Source of the DNA: Synechococcus sp. AG-673-F03
GTDB taxonomy: Bacteria; Cyanobacteriota; Cyanobacteriia; PCC-6307; Cyanobiaceae
Reading direction: 5' to 3'
DNA: 37,974 nt
Assembly (NCBI GenBank): GCA_003211205.1
Contig: QCTJ01000017.1
Location: 1 to 37,974 of the forward strand
Shown: piece after piece, positions 17,715-24,630 of the stretch
Layout: each line of letters opens with the position of its first letter
How positions within the stretch are numbered: the first letter of the stretch is position 1
Program-made: the position numbers and the translations under genes
Notes under the pieces: generated by a model
Seen by the model: the letters and a program-made list of their open reading frames with translations, nothing else
Told to the model about the DNA's origin: nothing
The model's database searches: none

Positions 17715-18524
17715 GTGAACAGTCAGCTCAAGTTGTCGCTGGCACCATGCGCCCCAGTTTTTGCTCGAACCTTGGAGATCCTCGATCTTTTCCCAAGATC
17801 CATTTTCAAGGGCCATTTGCCTGAACCGCTGGTCAATCAGTTGCTCAGCATCAGCGCTGATGTGCTGGCTTATCCGGGCGCCAGTCCTGACGCTTCAGCA
17901 AAGTTGGCTGGTCAGCTCAGCCAGCAACGTGAGCTCAGTGGAGGGCATCCCGCGATCCAGCAGTTGTGTTCCACCCATCTTCTTCCGGCCTGTGACCGAT
18001 GGATCGCTTATGTGATGGGGCGTCAGCCTCCACAGGGCCGCGGTCCGTGGGTGCCTGGTCGCTACCAGTTGCAGATGGTGGATCTCTGGCTCAACTGTCA
18101 GCGGGCTGGCGACTACAACCCCACCCATACTCATGGGGGCAGTTTTTCAGGCGTGATCTTTTTGAAAGTGCCACCACAGATCAACGGTCAATGTTTTGAC
18201 GGCCAGCTTTGCTTTCATGGTCCTGAGGATTGGCATCTGCAGTCATTTCGTACCGGCATGGCTCACTACGTGTTGCCGGTGCCAGGTGAGTTTTATGTCT
18301 TCCCCGCCTGGCAACCCCACTCCGTTGCTCCCTTCCGAGGTGACGGAGAGCGTTGGTCGATTGCCTTCAACGTGCTGGCTGTTCCTCTTCAAGCGTCGAA
18401 GCCTGCTCAATCAGCTGGTGTCTCGACCCAGCAGCGCATCGGAGTCGAATCGCCTCGAAGGTTGCAGTCAATGCCAAGGAATGTCTCGCTTTCAAGTGGT
18501 CGAACAATCCCAAAAGGATTCTGA
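17715..18524 (+). CDS. Putative 2OG-Fe(II) oxygenase (TIGR02466-like)
   Basis: The 269-residue protein has the pattern of the TIGR02466 / 2OG-FeII_Oxy_5 group: an NPTHTHGGSFSGVIFLKVP block (His about 138 and 140) and a PGEFYVFPAWQPHSVAPF block (His about 202). Arg about 213 follows in GERWSIAFNV and would bind 2-oxoglutarate. Relatives are found in cyanobacteria and their phages, with unknown substrates. The start is GTG 17715; no ATG is in frame nearby. After the domain ends at about residue 224, a Ser/Arg-rich tail of about 45 residues has no recognisable fold and could reflect a frameshift or a late stop. It stands alone between structured intergenic regions. Confidence 0.72.
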   Translation: MNSQLKLSLAPCAPVFARTLEILDLFPRSIFKGHLPEPLVNQLLSISADVLAYPGASPDASAKLAGQLSQQRELSGGHPAIQQLCSTHLLPACDRWIAYVMGRQPPQGRGPWVPGRYQLQMVDLWLNCQRAGDYNPTHTHGGSFSGVIFLKVPPQINGQCFDGQLCFHGPEDWHLQSFRTGMAHYVLPVPGEFYVFPAWQPHSVAPFRGDGERWSIAFNVLAVPLQASKPAQSAGVSTQQRIGVESPRRLQSMPRNVSLSSGRTIPKGF

Positions 18525-18533
18525 GCAAGGTTG

Positions 18534-18577
18534 GGAGCAGTCGTGAAGGCTGCTCCAGAGCCGATGGCGAGGAGCAG
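18534..18577 (+). repeat. Three-part repeat able to form alternative hairpins
   Basis: GGAGCAG (18534-18540), its exact complement CTGCTCC (18550-18556) and a second GGAGCAG (18571-18577) lie in the 94-bp gap before the GST gene. The middle element can pair with either flank (loops of 9 or 14 nt) but not both at once. No T-run follows. This could act as a switchable leader, or be chance in GC-rich DNA. Confidence 0.5.
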
Positions 18578-18618
18578 ATCTGAATGGCTACCGTTCCAGC
18601 GCCTGAACCGGCTTGGAC

Positions 18619-19347
18619 ATGCTGGAGCTTCATCAGTTTCGTCACTCGGCTTTCTGCCTCAAGGTGCGGATGGCGTTGCAAGCCAAAGGACTCAGTTTTC
18701 GCGAGATTGAGGTAACCCCTGGCATCGGTCAGATTTCACTCTTCAGGCTTTCCGGTCAGCGGCAAGTCCCCGTTCTTGTGGATGGGGATGACGTGGTGTC
18801 TGATTCCAGTGCCATCTGCCGATATCTGGAGGAGCTCCGGCCCGAGCCGGCATTGATTCCCGCTGATCCCCGCCAGCGCGCTCAGATGCAGCTGATTGAG
18901 GATTGGGCCGACACCACCCTTGCTGCTGCCGTCAGGGCTGCGCTTGTTCAGGCTGCTGCCGATGATGCTCAGCTGCGTGATGTGCTGCTTCCGGATGATG
19001 TCCCCTCACCGGTCCGCCAGGTGATGTCGGGTCTGCCAGGGGGTTGGCTCAGCAGTCTTGGTGAATTGCTCGGTCAGGAGCAGAGGGCGTCGATGCTCAG
19101 CAGTCTGTGCGCTGTCTCCGAGGGCCTGGATCCCAATGGCTATCTCGTTGGAGATGGCATCAGCCTTGCGGATCTTGCGGTTGCTGCCCAGTTGTCGCTG
19201 CTGCGTTTTCCTGCTTCCTCGGGAGAATCACTCGCCGGGCGAGGGGTTCCAGGGATCAGTGATCATCCCCGTCTTCAGGACCTGTTTTGCTGGCGCGATC
19301 AATTGGAGACCAGGCTGATCAACCTTGATCCAGCGCCAGTGGTCTGA
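18619..19347 (+). CDS. Glutathione S-transferase family protein
   Basis: The 242-residue protein has an N-terminal thioredoxin-like GST domain: LHQFRHSAFCLKVRMALQAK, GQRQVPVLVDGDDVVSDSSA with the cis-Pro and the Asp-Ser glutathione site, then CRYLEEL. An all-helical C-terminal domain includes YLVGDGISLADLAVAAQL, the N-capping box of GSTs. The Ser/Cys near residues 11-13 may be the active residue. ATG 18619 is chosen over TTG 18613. It is probably cytoplasmic, in detoxification or redox defence; the substrate is unknown. The 3' end overlaps the convergent DUF6816-like gene by 29 bp. Confidence 0.9.
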   Translation: MLELHQFRHSAFCLKVRMALQAKGLSFREIEVTPGIGQISLFRLSGQRQVPVLVDGDDVVSDSSAICRYLEELRPEPALIPADPRQRAQMQLIEDWADTTLAAAVRAALVQAAADDAQLRDVLLPDDVPSPVRQVMSGLPGGWLSSLGELLGQEQRASMLSSLCAVSEGLDPNGYLVGDGISLADLAVAAQLSLLRFPASSGESLAGRGVPGISDHPRLQDLFCWRDQLETRLINLDPAPVV

Positions 19348-20029
19348 GCGTGAGCTTGAAACGGCTGCTGCGTCCTTCCAATGTCTGATCGGTTTCGAGC
19401 CCAGGCCCTGCATGGCTCACCTGACGCTGGTCGGCGCAGATGTCTTCTCCACATTGCACGTAATGCGTGAGGGTTTCAATCCTGCTCAGTCGCGGCGCAC
19501 CCGGTCCGTGCAGGATCTGCAGGACGAGTTCATCGCTGAAAAAATCAGAGTCCTCTCTCGGGCTTGTCTCTCGCCGGCCAATCACGGTGGTTTCGAGCAA
19601 CACATCGTCTCGAAACCTCGCCAGCTGACGGTTCACCTGGTTGGGGTTCTGTTCGACCGACAGCAATTGATCGCCAAGCAGTGCTTTCCCCACTGCAGCA
19701 GCGTTGAAGGGGCGGTCACCGATGAGTTCGCTGCGACGGTTGCGCAGGAAACGGACCTCGTGCACAAGGGGGCGATCATTGGGAATGGGCTGGCCCGAAT
19801 CATTCAGTGACTCACTGGTCACTTCCCATGCCCCTGAAAACCAGTCGGGATAGATCAGGTCTTGTTTGGCGCGTGGTCGAGGCAGAGGCGCCGGCAGGGA
19901 CCATTCTGGCCAGCTTTCGAAGCGCTTCTCAAGGAAGCTGATTCCACGATCACTGGCCGCAGCGGCGGACTGGACTGACACAAGCTGCAGCAGCATGGTG
20001 ATCAACAGTGTCAACAACGGTTTTGCCAT
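19319..20029 (-). CDS. DUF6816-like secreted/thylakoid-lumen protein
   Basis: The 236-residue protein has a signal peptide (MAKPLLTLLITMLLQLVSV, ending QSAAAAS) and a soluble, beta-rich mature part. The IYPDWFSGAWEVTS block resembles the DUF6816 family shared by cyanobacteria and plant chloroplasts, though I recall this family only in outline. Cysteines at the CGEDIC segment could form a disulfide in an oxidising lumen or periplasm. ATG 20029 overlaps the ATG of divergent crr7 (CATG); a second in-frame ATG at 19996 would also leave a short signal peptide. Function is unknown. Its end overlaps the GST gene by 29 bp. Confidence 0.72.
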   Translation of the reverse strand: MAKPLLTLLITMLLQLVSVQSAAAASDRGISFLEKRFESWPEWSLPAPLPRPRAKQDLIYPDWFSGAWEVTSESLNDSGQPIPNDRPLVHEVRFLRNRRSELIGDRPFNAAAVGKALLGDQLLSVEQNPNQVNRQLARFRDDVLLETTVIGRRETSPREDSDFFSDELVLQILHGPGAPRLSRIETLTHYVQCGEDICADQRQVSHAGPGLETDQTLEGRSSRFKLTLRPLALDQG

Positions 20030-20291
20030 GTCCGACCCTCTGATTCGATCCCTCGATCACTACGTGGTGTTGGTGCCAGGCGAACCTGAACAGCTGCTGA
20101 CAGCGGCCGATACCCTGACATGGCTTGCCGTCCGACTGCAGGATCTGGACCCCTGGCCTTCGGATCTCAGCAGTTGCGAGAGCCCGGAACAGGCGGCACT
20201 GCGCCTTTTAGATACAGCCTGTGAACTGGAGATTTCGCCTGGCATCGCTCTGCAGTGGTACGCGGTGCGTCTCGATCCACCTGGCTCCTGA
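20028..20291 (+). CDS. crr7: CRR7-like protein (chlororespiratory reduction 7)
   Basis: The 87-residue protein begins MSDPLIRSLDHYVVLVPGE and ends with LLDTACELEISPGIALQWYA followed by VRLDP. This matches the CRR7 family, whose plant member is needed for stable NDH-1 (chloroplast NADH dehydrogenase-like) complex assembly. The family signature is the C-terminal Cys-Glu-Leu...Pro-Gly...Leu-Gln-Trp-Tyr stretch. The frame is open further upstream (to 19866), but homology starts at ATG 20028. This ATG shares bases with the opposite gene's start. aroK converges 3 bp after its stop. ndhO lies elsewhere in the window, but not next to it. Confidence 0.85.
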   Translation: MSDPLIRSLDHYVVLVPGEPEQLLTAADTLTWLAVRLQDLDPWPSDLSSCESPEQAALRLLDTACELEISPGIALQWYAVRLDPPGS

Positions 20292-20294
20292 TTC

Positions 20295-20870
20295 TCATTC
20301 CGGTCGTTCTTTGGGTGGATCTTTGATCAATTCCGGCAGCAGCTGAATGATTCCATCTGCAACGACATTGGCTGATTCGGATTCGATCACCACTGTGAGA
20401 TCTGCCTCGTCGTACAGAGGACGTCGCTGCTTGAGGATCTCGTCAAGTGTTTCGGCAGGATCCCCCGACATCAAAAGCGGCCGTTGCGTGGAGTCGCCCT
20501 GCAGGCGTTGCAGCAGCTGACGGCGTTCGACATCGAGCCAGATCACAATGCCCTGGTGCATCATTCCCCAGTTTTCGGTCCGGGTGACAACACCGCCACC
20601 GGTAGCCACAACAAGGGAATGACGTTCGCTGATCGACCTCATCACCTGCGTTTCGAGGCTGCGGAATTCCTCTTCACCATCACGTTCAAAGATTTCGGAG
20701 ATGGTGCAGCCAGCCACTTGCTCGATCACCGCATCCGCGTCGACGAATCCATACCCCAACCGCTCCGCTAAAGGCCTGCCGGTGCTGGTTTTGCCGCTGC
20801 CCATAATGCCCACCAGATAGAGACTGCGTCCTCCCAGACGCTGCCGCAGGGTTGGAATGGTCTCCGCCAT
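20295..20870 (-). CDS. aroK: Shikimate kinase
   Basis: The 191-residue P-loop kinase phosphorylates shikimate at O3 with ATP in aromatic amino acid synthesis. The Walker A motif is GIMGSGKTS (residues 21-29, Lys 27). The Asp pair of the shikimate site is in FVDADAVIE, followed by FRSLETQVM and the glycine-rich VATGGGVV. The lid Arg is in STQRPLL, and the late RRPLYDEADL fits the family. The length is about 15 residues above the usual, due to tails at both ends. ATG 20870 is clear. The promoter must lie in the 51 bp shared with the divergent PTPS gene. Confidence 0.95.
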   Translation of the reverse strand: MAETIPTLRQRLGGRSLYLVGIMGSGKTSTGRPLAERLGYGFVDADAVIEQVAGCTISEIFERDGEEEFRSLETQVMRSISERHSLVVATGGGVVTRTENWGMMHQGIVIWLDVERRQLLQRLQGDSTQRPLLMSGDPAETLDEILKQRRPLYDEADLTVVIESESANVVADGIIQLLPELIKDPPKERPE

Positions 20871-20921
20871 GACTCGGAATTGCCGCTAGCTCATTAGGAT
20901 GCCTTCTGGCCGGATCGTCAC

Positions 20922-21842
20922 ATGACTGATATGAAGTCAATTGCACGTCATGGCCGCGGACGTGGCTGCGTCATCACACGACGTGCATGTTTCAGTGCAA
21001 GCCACCGGTACTGGTTACCTGAATTGTCCGCTGATGACAATGCCGCGCGCTTCGGCCCATGTGCACTGGCTCCTGGGCATGGTCACAACTATGAGTTGAT
21101 CGTTTCGATGGCCGGTGGCCTTGATTCGCATGGCATGGTTCTCAATCTCTCGGAGGTGAAGCACGCCATCCGCAGCGAGGTCACCGGTCAGCTCGACTTT
21201 CGCTTTCTCAACGACGCCTGGCCCGAATTCGATGTGTCCAAGCCGGAGGGTTGTCTACCCACCACTGAGGCCATCGTCCGGCAGATTTGGGCTCGTCTGA
21301 GTCCTCATCTGCCCATCACGGCATTGCGCCTTTACGAACAACCAGGCCTCTGGGCCGACTATCTCGGACATCCCATGGACGCCTACCTCACGATCCGCAC
21401 CCATTTCGCTGCTGCCCATCGTCTGGCAAGACCTGAACTCAGCCAGGAGGAGAACGAGCGCATCTACGGCAAGTGCGCACGCCCCCACGGTCATGGCCAC
21501 AACTATTTGGTGGATGTCACGGTGCGAGGCTCCATCGATCCGCGCTCCGGCATGGTCTGCGACCTATCTGCGCTGCAACGCCTCGTGGACGACCTTGTGG
21601 TCGAGCCGTTTGATCACACATTCCTGAACAAGGATGTGCCCTTTTTCGCTGAATGCGTTCCCACCGCAGAAAATATCGCCCTTCATATTGCTGATCGCCT
21701 TTCATCTCCGATCAAGGCAATTGGCGCCAATCTCCATAAGGTCCGCTTGCAGGAAAGCCCTAACAATGCGGCTGAGGTTTATGCCGAAGTCCCACAGCTG
21801 GAGATGACTCCTTCGGCGCTTGAGGCGGCGCTTCCTGTCTGA
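20922..21842 (+). CDS. Tandem-duplicated 6-pyruvoyl-tetrahydropterin synthase/QueD-family protein
   Basis: Two PTPS/QueD domains lie in one 306-residue chain; typical members have one domain of about 120-145 residues. Domain 1 (about 18-145) has zinc ligands His 28, His 53 and His 55, the Cys 47 position and Glu 139. Domain 2 (about 155-290) has His 166, His 191, His 193, Cys 185 and Glu 278. In domain 2 the catalytic Asp-His is intact (FDHTFLN, 231-232). In domain 1 the same place reads LDFRFLN, so the catalytic His is Phe. The family makes tetrahydropterins or the queuosine precursor. The GHGHNY motifs resemble the PTPS type. The RibD-C gene overlaps it by 23 bp, suggesting a shared pterin/flavin-like pathway. 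Confidence 0.9.
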   Translation: MTDMKSIARHGRGRGCVITRRACFSASHRYWLPELSADDNAARFGPCALAPGHGHNYELIVSMAGGLDSHGMVLNLSEVKHAIRSEVTGQLDFRFLNDAWPEFDVSKPEGCLPTTEAIVRQIWARLSPHLPITALRLYEQPGLWADYLGHPMDAYLTIRTHFAAAHRLARPELSQEENERIYGKCARPHGHGHNYLVDVTVRGSIDPRSGMVCDLSALQRLVDDLVVEPFDHTFLNKDVPFFAECVPTAENIALHIADRLSSPIKAIGANLHKVRLQESPNNAAEVYAEVPQLEMTPSALEAALPV

Positions 21843-22524
21843 ATTCCCCTCATCGCTCCAGCGCCCCACGATTCGTCTGGTGCTGGCTGTCAGTCTCGAT
21901 GGTCGTCTGGCTCCACCGAGCGGAGGAGCTGCTCAGCTCGGTGGACCGGCTGATCGTCGTGTTCTTGAGGAGGCGCTCGCCTGGAGTGATGCAGTCCTAA
22001 TCGGAGCGGGCACACTCAGAGCCCATCACTCCAGTTGTGTAATTCGTGATGGGGATCTGCTGAACCAACGTCAAGTCCAGGGACGCTCGCCTCAGCCGGC
22101 AGCGTTGGTCGTCAGTCGTGAAGTTGGATTTCCTCTGGAGTGGCCTTTTTTCCGGCAACCTTTCGAGCGCCATCTGCTGTCTGCAGGCGACGGGTCTGCT
22201 CCTGGATTCCAGTCCTGTTGTCGGTTGTCGTCCTGCTGGAGCGAAACGCTGAACGATCTGGCCTCTAAAGGCTGGTGCCGGCTGGTCTTGCTTGGAGGCG
22301 CTGTTTTGACTCACTCTTTACTGGCCCAGGATGCGGTGGATGAGTTGCAACTGACCCTGAGTCCCAGGATCCTGGGCGGATCCTTCAACTGGTTGCTGCA
22401 GTCGGACACTCCATTACCAGCGTCGCTCGCGTCTTCGCAGGCGTGGAGTCTGCTGGAGGCTCGTTCCCTCGCAGACAATGAACTGCTGGTGCATTACCGA
22501 CGCAATCGCTCCATCAGTTTCTGA
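21820..22524 (+). CDS. RibD C-terminal-domain (DHFR-like) reductase
   Basis: The 234-residue protein matches the RibD-C/pyrimidine reductase fold. Visible segments are IRLVLAVSLDGRLAPPSGGA near the start, WSDAVLIGAGTLRAHHSS, an NADPH-binding GWCRLVLLGGAVLTHSLL, and VDELQLTLSPRILGGS. The deaminase domain of full-length RibD is absent. It could be a stand-alone 5-amino-6-ribosylamino-uracil reductase for riboflavin, or a related reductase acting on pterins, given its coupling with the PTPS gene. The start TTG 21820 lies inside the PTPS gene; no better start is seen before the core. Its 3' end overlaps the next gene on minus by 31 bp. Confidence 0.85.
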   Translation: MRRRFLSEFPSSLQRPTIRLVLAVSLDGRLAPPSGGAAQLGGPADRRVLEEALAWSDAVLIGAGTLRAHHSSCVIRDGDLLNQRQVQGRSPQPAALVVSREVGFPLEWPFFRQPFERHLLSAGDGSAPGFQSCCRLSSCWSETLNDLASKGWCRLVLLGGAVLTHSLLAQDAVDELQLTLSPRILGGSFNWLLQSDTPLPASLASSQAWSLLEARSLADNELLVHYRRNRSISF

Positions 22525-22844
22525 ACGGGAATCTGATTCAGGCTGGATTGGGGCAGACCAGTCAGGGAGGCCAGGCAACGCCTTATCACCGCATGCGCGT
22601 CGTCGCCGACTCTGCCTCTCAGGAGTTCTGTCAACACTCCCAGCTCTCTGCCACTGCGGCTGGTTTCTCTGATCAGACACTCACTCACAGGGCGGGCCAG
22701 TGTCCGGCAGGGCTGCTCGACGGCGTTGTTCAACCAGCTTTTCGGAGAGATTTCGGCAGCAACGCCATCCAGAGCCTGTTCAGCCAGCTGACGGCATTCG
22801 CTCACAAGCTGACGTTCAATCCGTGGTTGTAACAGCTGAATCAA
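22494..22844 (-). CDS. Conserved-looking helical protein of unknown function
   Basis: The product is 116 residues from TTG 22844, basic and predicted mostly helical, with no membrane segment. The C-terminal half (ELGVLTELLRGRVGDDAHAV, then LTGLPQSSLNQIPVQKLMER) looks like a genuine folded domain. No family is recognised. No ATG is available: upstream the frame reaches a TGA at 22863-22865 that ends the small ORF at 22863-22958 in the same frame. Thus the start may be TTG, or the gene may once have been longer. The 3' end overlaps the RibD-C gene by 31 bp. Confidence 0.65.
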   Translation of the reverse strand: MIQLLQPRIERQLVSECRQLAEQALDGVAAEISPKSWLNNAVEQPCRTLARPVSECLIRETSRSGRELGVLTELLRGRVGDDAHAVIRRCLASLTGLPQSSLNQIPVQKLMERLRR

Positions 22845-22862
22845 CGGCTGGAACAGCCCTGC

Positions 22863-22958
22863 TCAGGCGTCTTGATGCTCGGAGCTCACCTCCACAAGCA
22901 GCGGCCAGAGCAACAGAGCTGCGGCCCATTTGAGGTTGTGCCGAGTCCATTTGGGCAT
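22863..22958 (-). CDS. Possible 31-residue single-helix membrane protein
   Basis: ATG 22958 opens 31 codons ending in TGA (22863-22865). The product MPKWTRHNLKWAAALLL continues through a hydrophobic helix to an acidic end (SSEHQDA), the layout of a small single-span protein. Most third positions are G or C, as in neighbouring genes. It is in the same frame as the gene at 22494-22844, separated only by the TGA and six codons. It could be a separate small gene translated together with that gene, or the N-terminus of a gene broken by a nonsense change. No homologue is identified. Confidence 0.38.
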   Translation of the reverse strand: MPKWTRHNLKWAAALLLWPLLVEVSSEHQDA

Positions 22959-23043
22959 GACCCAGGCCCAATCGCGTCTTCACTGTCTCCCCTTGGGGTT
23001 GAGCTGGTTAGTGTCTTGGCCGAGGCGTTTCAATTGGCCCTGG

Positions 23044-24225
23044 ATGGCATCGCTCACGGCTCGTTGGCATCGCAGCATCCATGAGATTCCCCAGTCGCAA
23101 TGGGAGAACTTGCTCGCAGAACAAGTGAGCCCTTTCTATCGCTGGTCCTGGCTAGAGGCTCTGGAAAACTCAGGCAGTGTGGCTCCGGATCAGGGCTGGC
23201 AGCCACTGCACCTCTCGCTTTGGAGGGGTGAAGAGAGCCTGATTGCCATCGCTCCTCTTTATCTCAAAGGTCACAGCTATGGCGAATTCATCTTCGATCA
23301 GTCGTTCGCTCGCCTGGCAGGTGATTTGGGACTGCGCTACTACCCCAAGCTGATCGGCATGAGCCCCGTCAGCCCTATTCAGGGCTATCGCTTCCATATC
23401 CATCCCGATGAAGATGCGCAGGACATCACGGTCATGATGCTGCGGCTGATTGATGAGTTTGCTGCTCGCAACAACATTCTCAGCTGCAACTTTCTCTATG
23501 TGGACCCTCTCTGGCAGTCCTTGGCGGAGGCTGCTGGCTGTGCGGCATGGGTGAATCACCAGAGCCTTTGGTCAGCAGAAGGACAGCAGGATTTTTCTGA
23601 CTATCTCGCAAGCTTCAATGCCAATCAGAGGCGCAATATCAAGCGGGAACGCAAGGCGGTAAACCAGTCAGGACTAGTCGTGACGCCTTTGACCGGATCA
23701 GAACTCACGCCTGAGCTGTTGGTGCGGATGCATTCCTTTTACGAGCAGCATTGCGCCCGTTGGGGCCCTTGGGGGAGCAAATATCTTCAGAGTTCATTTT
23801 TTGATCGATTGGTTGACCCCGCTTTGGCGGAGCATGTGGTGCTATTTAGTGCCCACCGCGGAGATCCTGTTGAGCCTGTAGCGATGTCTCTTTGCGTACA
23901 GGATGAGTCCCATCTCTGGGGGCGCTACTGGGGCAGTGAAGAAGAGATCGATTGCCTGCATTTTGAGGTCTGTTATTACGCTCCGATTGAGTGGGCTCTG
24001 CGTCGGGGCCTGCAAAGCTTTGATCCAGGAGCGGGTGGCAGTCACAAACGCCGACGTGGTTTTGTGGCTCAAGCCCGGACCAGCCTGCATCGCTGGTATG
24101 ACCCGCGTATGGATGGTTTGATCCGTTCCTGGCTACCGAGGGCGAATGGTCTGATGGAAGAGGAGATTGAGGCCATCAACGACGAGCTTCCCTTCCGCAG
24201 CAATCCGCCTGAATTGATGGCTTGA
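23044..24225 (+). CDS. COG3146 / DUF482-like acyltransferase (GNAT fold)
   Basis: The 393-residue protein resembles the 'peptidogalycan biosynthesis/recognition' family related to FemABX-type GNAT proteins. It begins with a WHRSIHEIPQSQWENLL helix followed by PFYRWSWLEALENSG. It has YLKGHSYGEFIFDQSFA, YPKLIGMSPVSPIQGYRF, the basic NANQRRNIKRERK and CYYAPIEWALRRGLQSFDPG with GGSHKRRRGF near the end. Enzymes of this fold move acyl or aminoacyl groups, but this branch is uncharacterised. The frame is open to GTG 22930, but the upstream 38 codons are Trp-rich and unlike the family; ATG 23044 is preferred. No signal peptide or membrane helix is seen. Confidence 0.83.
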   Translation: MASLTARWHRSIHEIPQSQWENLLAEQVSPFYRWSWLEALENSGSVAPDQGWQPLHLSLWRGEESLIAIAPLYLKGHSYGEFIFDQSFARLAGDLGLRYYPKLIGMSPVSPIQGYRFHIHPDEDAQDITVMMLRLIDEFAARNNILSCNFLYVDPLWQSLAEAAGCAAWVNHQSLWSAEGQQDFSDYLASFNANQRRNIKRERKAVNQSGLVVTPLTGSELTPELLVRMHSFYEQHCARWGPWGSKYLQSSFFDRLVDPALAEHVVLFSAHRGDPVEPVAMSLCVQDESHLWGRYWGSEEEIDCLHFEVCYYAPIEWALRRGLQSFDPGAGGSHKRRRGFVAQARTSLHRWYDPRMDGLIRSWLPRANGLMEEEIEAINDELPFRSNPPELMA

Positions 24226-24249
24226 GGCGATCATTTGTAAGGTGTGCCA

Positions 24250-24624
24250 ATGGCAGAAGGCACCTCCACACTTGATGACCAGCTTTCACAGCGATTCATC
24301 GAGCTTGACCCGTCTGGTTACTTCCTGATCAAGTTAGATATCGAGGCCGGCGAGATCATTGCTGAGCATTACAGCAATGATCTTGATGAGCGAGGCCGTG
24401 CGACTGACCCGGAAACAGGGGAAGTTCTGGCCTGCCGTGGCGGTGGGCCCCGTTCGCCGAGCACAAGCTTCCGTGGCAGAACCGCAAAGGAACTGGGCAT
24501 TGCGCTGACCGAGGCTGATGGAACACTTCCCGTCAGCCGTCTGGACCATGCTCTGTACTTAGGCCGGGAGTTGCAAAAAGCTGAAGCCTGCCTGAAAGCT
24601 GGAGTGGCCTACACGCAGGACTGA
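24250..24624 (+). CDS. DUF4346 domain protein
   Basis: The 124-residue protein follows the DUF4346 pattern: LDPSGYFLIKLDIEAGEIIA then EHY early, and HALYLGRELQKAEACLKAGV then AYTQD at the end. The function is unknown; the domain occurs alone in cyanobacteria and attached to other enzymes elsewhere. ATG 24250 has a reasonable AAGGTG ribosome-binding site about 5 bp upstream, so it is preferred to GTG 24244. It starts 24 bp after the acyltransferase gene and could be cotranscribed. It ends 6 bp before the convergent radical SAM gene, where a small CTGAA/TTCAG inverted repeat sits. Confidence 0.85.
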   Translation: MAEGTSTLDDQLSQRFIELDPSGYFLIKLDIEAGEIIAEHYSNDLDERGRATDPETGEVLACRGGGPRSPSTSFRGRTAKELGIALTEADGTLPVSRLDHALYLGRELQKAEACLKAGVAYTQD

Positions 24625-24630
24625 ATCAGT

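Noticed and set aside
22930-23043. Upstream extension of the acyltransferase gene
   Set aside because: The 38 extra codons are rich in Trp, Arg and Leu, do not look like the family start, and lie opposite a possible minus-strand ORF.
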